Of a stretch of DNA of 8,660 bases, positions 4,588-8,660 are shown piece after piece. Both the position numbers and the translations under genes were made by a program. Position 1 is the first letter of the stretch. Each line of letters opens with the position of its first letter. The notes under the pieces are model-generated. The model did not search any database and was not told the origin of the DNA. It worked only from the letters and a program-made list of their open reading frames with translations. Origin of the DNA: QHBQ01 sp038230695 (lineage in GTDB: Bacteria; Chloroflexota; Chloroflexia; QHBQ01); the NCBI GenBank assembly GCA_038230695.1, contig JBBRMT010000210.1:1-8660 (forward strand), read 5' to 3'.

Positions 4588-6119
4588 CCATACTGCTGAA
4601 AGATGCTCAGGTTCATCACCAGGGCAGGAAAGTGGAATAGCAGTCCGAGCAACTGGTCGAGGTAGGACGCGATCACGAACACACTGAGTATCGCTACCGC
4701 TGCACCGGGCTGTTTCAACCAGGCAGCAATGGCGAAGCCCAGCGTCACCACCAGCAAGGTGAGCGGGACAAGGGCGAACAACGCCCCCCACATCTTGCCC
4801 GCGTCGTAGCCGACACCTACAACCGCGGCGGTCAGGTTGAGGGTGAGACCAGCTACCGCCAGAATGACAACGATGGCAACGGCAATCGCGGCGAAGCGTT
4901 GCAGCATCACGCTCCAGCGTTGCTGAGGGGTAGAAAACAGTAGTTCGTCTCTACCATCAGTCTCGTCGCCGGTCCAGCTTGATACCTGGGTGACGGCAAA
5001 GGCGGCGGCCAGGATGGGCAGGAAACTGAATAGCCCAATCGCCAAAAATGTCTGCGCGTCAAACTTATTTTTAAAGAAGATGGCAATCGGGCCAGCGTTG
5101 CCCGCCACCGACTTTAGCGCATCAATTGCCTGCGGCGAGATGGCGACGATCAGGATACCGTACAGGGCCAGCCCCAGCGCCCAGTAAAATGTGGGCCAGC
5201 GCAATTCGCGCATACTACGCAGGAATACGCTGCCCAGCAGCCGCTCACGCCAGTTGAGCGGGCCGGTGGGACGCAAGGTGCGCCGCCGCTGCCCAAACAA
5301 GGGGAAGGTTGCGCCCACATCGCGGCGCGATACGAAGTAGAGCGCGGCAGCGAAGAACAGTAGCGCCAGTAGCGGCGCGATGGCGAAGGCTAGCGGGTCG
5401 AAGGGCCAGCCTGGCACCAATGGTTTGTTGATCGCCGAGTAGTGGAATGGCGAGATTACTGCGACCACATCAATGCCGCCTACGATGCCAGCGATGTTGT
5501 TGAGGAAGAAACTGTAGATCATCAACGCAATGGTGATACCGGCTGCCGCTGCGCTTGAGTTGAAAAATTGCGCCAGGAGGAAGGCCAGGCTGCCCCATAG
5601 CCACGCCTGCAACCCCACATTCAGAGCCATCAGCAGAGCCGATACCGGATCGAACGGTTCGCCCAATGCGGGCCACACTGCCGCTACTACTATCCAGAAC
5701 AGCGCCGTAATAGCAAGCAGCAGCAGGCTGAAGCCCAGCCACTTCTGGGTCAGAACGTTGGCGCGATTGTGTGGGGTGGTCAGCAGCATCTCGGTCGCCC
5801 CCCGCTGCTCCTCGCCGCGAGTTGCGCCAGTTGCCGCCAGCACTGCCCAGATGCCCAACGCGATTGGTAGTGCGCCGATTATACGAAAGGTAGTGTATCC
5901 CCCAGGGGTGGAGATGTCTACCAGTTCGCCTCCGAGGAAGCGCAAGGTACTTAGCAGCGGGCCGAGGTCACGCATCGCGTTCTTACGCGCAATGAGGCTA
6001 GGGTATAGCGAGACGTAGCCGATGGCAGTGGCGTAAACCAGCAGCCCCAACCCCAACCCCCAGCCCAGGATCGCTTTCCAGCTATCCCGTATCGTCTTCA
6101 GCCAGATGGTCTTGAGCAT
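4470..6119 (-). CDS. ABC-2 type exporter permease, internally duplicated (second permease)
   Basis: This 549-residue integral membrane protein is the last gene of the ATPase-permease-permease operon. It is built of two similar halves. WLKTIRDSWKAILGWGLGLGLL (6-27, quoted as WLKTIRD then SWKAILGWGLG) answers to FLRSMRELRWPTFYWALGLA at 299-318. TRGEEQRGATEMLLTTPHNR (100-119) answers to TGDETDGRDELLFSTPQQRW (383-402). YFVSRRD (261-267) answers to FGFQRRD (539-545, taken as 540-545). Each half holds roughly six hydrophobic segments, so one chain probably equals a fused permease dimer. The family carries drugs, lipids or peptides out of the cell using a DrrA-like ATPase; the substrate is unknown. 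The start is set by AGGGAGGT (6132 down to 6125), 5 bases before ATG, and this SD overlaps the stop of the upstream permease, giving a 12-bp gap and likely translational coupling. It ends with TAG at 4472-4470 and overlaps the convergent HTH frame. Confidence 0.88.
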   Translation of the reverse strand: MLKTIWLKTIRDSWKAILGWGLGLGLLVYATAIGYVSLYPSLIARKNAMRDLGPLLSTLRFLGGELVDISTPGGYTTFRIIGALPIALGIWAVLAATGATRGEEQRGATEMLLTTPHNRANVLTQKWLGFSLLLLAITALFWIVVAAVWPALGEPFDPVSALLMALNVGLQAWLWGSLAFLLAQFFNSSAAAAGITIALMIYSFFLNNIAGIVGGIDVVAVISPFHYSAINKPLVPGWPFDPLAFAIAPLLALLFFAAALYFVSRRDVGATFPLFGQRRRTLRPTGPLNWRERLLGSVFLRSMRELRWPTFYWALGLALYGILIVAISPQAIDALKSVAGNAGPIAIFFKNKFDAQTFLAIGLFSFLPILAAAFAVTQVSSWTGDETDGRDELLFSTPQQRWSVMLQRFAAIAVAIVVILAVAGLTLNLTAAVVGVGYDAGKMWGALFALVPLTLLVVTLGFAIAAWLKQPGAAVAILSVFVIASYLDQLLGLLFHFPALVMNLSIFQQYGQPAITGLDAASILWLSGTMLVLLALALFGFQRRDLAKG

Positions 6120-6131
6120 AACATACCTCCC

Positions 6132-7787
6132 TTACCCCTTCGCCATATCGCGGCGCTGGAAGCCGAACAAGGCCAGGGTCAGCAACGCCAGCGCCGCGAC
6201 ACTCAACCCGATCACGCTGAGGGCATCCAGCCCACTCTGCGCCGGAGTGCCGTACTGGTAGAAGACACTCAGTGAATTGACGTAGCCGGGCAGATTGAAT
6301 ATCGGGTTCAGGAAGGTAGAGAGCAAGAAAGCGGCAGCCACGTAGACACTGACGATTGCCACTGCTGCGCCGGGTCGCTTCAGCCAGGCAGCGATGGCGT
6401 AGCCAACTGCGACCACCAGTAGAGTGAGCGGCAGCAGCGAAAGCAATGCGCTCCACATCTTGCCTGCATCGTAGCTGACTGATGCAGCAGCGCCGATCAG
6501 GGCAATCACCAGGCCAACAACCAGCACAATTACCAAACTTGCGACCACCACGGCCGCGAAGCGCGAGAGCAGCACCTGCCAGCGTGGTTGGGGAGTAGCA
6601 AGCAGGGTTTCCAACCTGCCACTCTCCTCCTCGCCAGTCCAACCCGCAATCTGGGTAATGGCGAAGGCGGCAATCATTACCGGCACATAGGCGAAGATGG
6701 TGTAGGCTAGGAAATCCTGCACCGTGACCATGTTGCCCATCATCTTGCTGATGATACTGGAATCCTTGAGCAACCCATTTTTGAGAACATCGAGGTACTG
6801 GTTGCCGAGGCCCACTACGTAGCCACAATAGGCAGCGAGGCCGAGCGCCCACCAGAAGGTGGGCCAGCGCAGGTCGCGTAGGGTTTTGGTGAATACGCTG
6901 CCCATCATTTGCTCGTGCCAGTTGAGCGGCACAATCCGAGCGGTTGGGTTTAGGTTCGCCTTGCGTAGCGCCAGGGCTGAACCAATGTCGCGGCGGGTGA
7001 ACAGATAGACCGCCAGCGCGGTGAAGGCCAGGGCAAGCAGCGGCGCTACCATAAAACTGAGTGGGTCGAAACTGAAGCCAGAGGCCAAAGGTCGGTTCGC
7101 GGTGTAGTAATGGAATGGTGAGAGGTAGCTTGCCCATCTGGTGCTGTCCAATTGGCCCACCAGGGTATTGAGGAAGTATGTTGTCACCAGCAACCCGGCG
7201 GTAATCCCCGCTGCTACGCCACGCGAGTTGAACAGTTGGGCGAAGACCAGACCGACGCAGCCCCACAACCAGGCGATAAACGCCAGGTTCAGCGCCGCCA
7301 GCAGGCTAGCAGCGAGGTCGAGCGGCTCGTTGTACGCCAGGTAGGAAACTACAATCGCCAGCCAGACAATAATCCCAATCGCTAGCAGCGACAGACTAAA
7401 GCCAAGCCACTTCTGCAGCAGCACGCTGCTACGGCTTTCTGGCGTGGTCAGCAGTATATCGGCGGCCCCGCTGCCCTCCTCGCCACGAGTAATGCCCGTG
7501 GCAGTCATCAGCGCCCAGATGCCAAGTAGCAGCGGGACGAAGCTGAATACCTCCAGGTAGAACCAACCGCCCAGGGTGGTGACATCCACCTGCGGACCAA
7601 TCAGGAAGCTGATGGTGGACAATAGCGGCTTCATCTGCGCTTCGGCCTTCAGCCGATCAGCAATGGTGGGATAGACGCTAAAGTAGGTGGCAGCCTCGAT
7701 GATGAATAGCGCGCCCACGCCCAACCCCAGGGCCGCGATCGCCCGCCAGTTGTCCCGTATCGTCTTTAGCCATATGTTCTTCAACAT
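6132..7787 (-). CDS. ABC-2 type exporter permease, internally duplicated (first permease)
   Basis: This 551-residue membrane protein is a close paralogue of the permease encoded next to it. They share MLKxIWLKTIRD at the start, RGEExxGAxxxLLTTPxxR near residue 100, SPFHY in the first half, SYDAGKMW/GYDAGKMW in the second, and FGFQRRDxAKG at the end. It shows the same two-fold internal repeat: TRGEEGSG near 100 and TGEEESGR near 385, with TRRD and QRRD closing the two halves. Each half has about six hydrophobic segments. With the ATPase it should form an exporter in the cytoplasmic membrane. I place the start at ATG 7787-7785, with AGGGGGTG a few bases upstream. The frame is open to 7862, but the extra residues (including YHSSLITHH) are translated heptamer repeat and are not protein-like. 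Tandem duplication of one ancestral gene is the simplest origin of the pair. Confidence 0.88.
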   Translation of the reverse strand: MLKNIWLKTIRDNWRAIAALGLGVGALFIIEAATYFSVYPTIADRLKAEAQMKPLLSTISFLIGPQVDVTTLGGWFYLEVFSFVPLLLGIWALMTATGITRGEEGSGAADILLTTPESRSSVLLQKWLGFSLSLLAIGIIVWLAIVVSYLAYNEPLDLAASLLAALNLAFIAWLWGCVGLVFAQLFNSRGVAAGITAGLLVTTYFLNTLVGQLDSTRWASYLSPFHYYTANRPLASGFSFDPLSFMVAPLLALAFTALAVYLFTRRDIGSALALRKANLNPTARIVPLNWHEQMMGSVFTKTLRDLRWPTFWWALGLAAYCGYVVGLGNQYLDVLKNGLLKDSSIISKMMGNMVTVQDFLAYTIFAYVPVMIAAFAITQIAGWTGEEESGRLETLLATPQPRWQVLLSRFAAVVVASLVIVLVVGLVIALIGAAASVSYDAGKMWSALLSLLPLTLLVVAVGYAIAAWLKRPGAAVAIVSVYVAAAFLLSTFLNPIFNLPGYVNSLSVFYQYGTPAQSGLDALSVIGLSVAALALLTLALFGFQRRDMAKG

Positions 7788-7807
7788 GGTTGCACCCCCT
7801 TTTCGGA

Positions 7808-7892
7808 AGTGATGAGTGATGAGTGATGAGTGATAAATGAAAGCGGATTTGGCAGCTGACAACTAATCACCAATCACTAATCACTAATCACT
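7808..7892. repeat. Inverted array of heptamer tandem repeats between ATPase and permease genes
   Basis: On the plus strand, four copies of AGTGATG (7808-7835, the last ending in A) are followed by a 29-base centre. Four copies of AATCACT come next (7865-7892, the first ending in C). The arrays are complementary at six of every seven bases, so the operon transcript could fold a hairpin of about 24 pairs. The last copy runs into the ATPase stop codon (TGA 7894-7892). Similar short heptamer arrays (translated as SSLITHH) are known from many cyanobacterial, chloroflexal and other genomes. Here the hairpin may shield or set the relative amounts of ATPase and permease mRNA. Confidence 0.85.
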
Positions 7893-8660
7893 CAGCTTCG
7901 CTGGTAGTATTGCAGGAACGCCTCTTCCAAGGTCGGTTCGTGGGTGATCAGGTTGATGATGTTGTAGCGGGCCGCCGCTTGGATCACTGGCGCGACACCG
8001 CCCTGCACGGTGACGATCAACTTGTTGCCATCGCCGGTCTCCACCGAGGTCACGCCTGGCAGTTGCTGAAACTCGGCGGGATACACCGGCTGATCGAAGG
8101 TGATCTCGATGCGATGGGCCTTCTCGTTGATGATGTCGGAGATGGTTGCCACTCGCACCAGCTCCCCCTCGCGGATGATGGCGACGCGCTGGCAGGTATG
8201 CTCCACTTCCTCGAATATGTGCGAGGAAAGGAACACGGTTGCGCCCGCCGCCTGATGCTCGGCCACCAGCTTGTAGAACTCCTGCTGGTTGAGTGGATCG
8301 AGGCCGGAGGTCGGCTCGTCGAGGATGAGCAGGCGCGGCTTGTGCATGAACGCCTGGACGATGCCCACCTTCTGCTTGTTGCCCTTGGAGTAGGCGCGGA
8401 ACTTCTTACGCAAATCCAGGTCGAAGCGGGCGGCCAGTTCCTCTATGTACTTGGTATCTACCCCGCCGCGCAGGTTGCCCAGGTATTGGCAGGTCTCCGC
8501 GCCGGTCAGGTTGTTCCATAGCGACAATTCGCCGGGGAGATAGCCGATCAGACGCTTGATCGCCACGCTCTCCGCCTGGCTGTCCATACCAAAGACGCTG
8601 GCGCTGCCGCGCGTGGCGCGAATCAGGTCGGCTATCAGGCGGATGGTGGTGGTCTTGCCC
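7892..8660 (-). CDS. ABC exporter ATP-binding subunit (partial, start outside window)
   Basis: This fragment of 255 residues lacks only the N-terminal part (about 40 residues) of a DrrA/CcmA-type ATPase. The window edge cuts inside Walker A, leaving GKTTTIRL. Numbering from that G, the Q-loop region reads IGYLPGEL (38-45), with glycine where many ABC proteins have glutamine, a wording common in this exporter group. The signature is YSKGNKQKVG (90-99), Walker B is LLILDEPTSGLD (110-121) with catalytic E115, and the switch histidine is in SSH (H147). A C-terminal domain (about 185-255), ending INLITHEPTLEEAFLQYYQ, matches the DUF4162-like tail of exporter ATPases. It hydrolyses ATP at the inner face of the membrane to drive the two permeases encoded next. 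It is the first visible gene of the operon; any promoter lies beyond 8660. Confidence 0.93.
   Translation of the reverse strand, partial: GKTTTIRLIADLIRATRGSASVFGMDSQAESVAIKRLIGYLPGELSLWNNLTGAETCQYLGNLRGGVDTKYIEELAARFDLDLRKKFRAYSKGNKQKVGIVQAFMHKPRLLILDEPTSGLDPLNQQEFYKLVAEHQAAGATVFLSSHIFEEVEHTCQRVAIIREGELVRVATISDIINEKAHRIEITFDQPVYPAEFQQLPGVTSVETGDGNKLIVTVQGGVAPVIQAAARYNIINLITHEPTLEEAFLQYYQRS

Noticed and set aside
6082..7266. 394-residue open frame on the minus strand, overlapping the first permease gene in another frame
   Set aside because: It is a shifted-frame shadow of the permease; rich in R, P, G and W, with no membrane segments or family motifs.
7788..7862. Extension of the first permease upstream of ATG 7787
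   Set aside because: The added residues are translated heptamer repeat. The paralogous permease starts at the equivalent MLK, and an SD precedes ATG 7787.
7808..7892. CRISPR array
   Set aside because: The units are 7 bp with no spacers and two opposing orientations; no cas genes are present.
7910..8521. 203-residue open frame on the plus strand
   Set aside because: It is the reverse reading of a well-conserved ABC ATPase; long H-, L- and V-rich antisense frames are typical of GC-rich ATPase genes.

Overview
The window looks like a stretch of ordinary, moderately GC-rich bacterial chromosome, most plausibly from Chloroflexota. That assignment is an inference from three things: an IleRS C-terminus of the eukaryote-like clade, a zinc-ribbon/TPR protein, and DrrA-type ABC exporters with large internally duplicated permeases. 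No rRNA, tRNA, transposase, phage or CRISPR genes are visible. Two genes run off the edges: ileS at the left and an ABC ATPase at the right.

Layout. (1) 1-1628, plus strand: the 3' end of ileS, then an M16-family zinc peptidase with an intact HxxEH...E active site. (2) 1629-2120, plus strand: a compact regulatory block. It holds an AT-rich stretch with a 12-bp palindrome, a near-consensus sigma-70 promoter, a leader of about 73 nt ending in a strong intrinsic terminator, a very good Shine-Dalgarno site, a 32-residue one-span membrane peptide gene too short for usual gene calling, and a second strong terminator. (3) 2131-3632, plus strand: tandem 13-bp repeats overlapping a promoter, then a zinc-ribbon plus TPR protein whose real start is probably GTG at 2253. 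(4) 3633-4587, plus strand: an intergenic stretch ending in a second copy of the same tandem-repeat promoter, then two overlapping small genes, an unrecognised 116-aa protein and an excisionase/MerR-like helix-turn-helix protein. The latter reads 118 bp antisense into the next operon. (5) 4470-8660, minus strand: an ABC exporter operon in the order ATPase, permease, permease. The two permeases are paralogues and each is itself an internal duplication. Between the ATPase and the first permease lies an inverted array of heptamer repeats.

How the parts may work together. The most interesting signal is the shared promoter architecture at 2132-2179 and 3803-3852. In both, two copies of a TTGC-N6-GCA motif lie about two helical turns apart, the second copy supplies the -35 hexamer (TTGCAT or TTGCAA), and a 17-bp spacer leads to a -10 box. 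This suggests that the zinc-ribbon/TPR protein and the HTH operon form one small regulon, possibly controlled by the HTH protein itself. The second point of interest is the promoter-leader-terminator-peptide-terminator cassette, which could be an attenuated small membrane peptide gene or a small RNA next to a peptide gene. Both ideas are inferences from the DNA alone.
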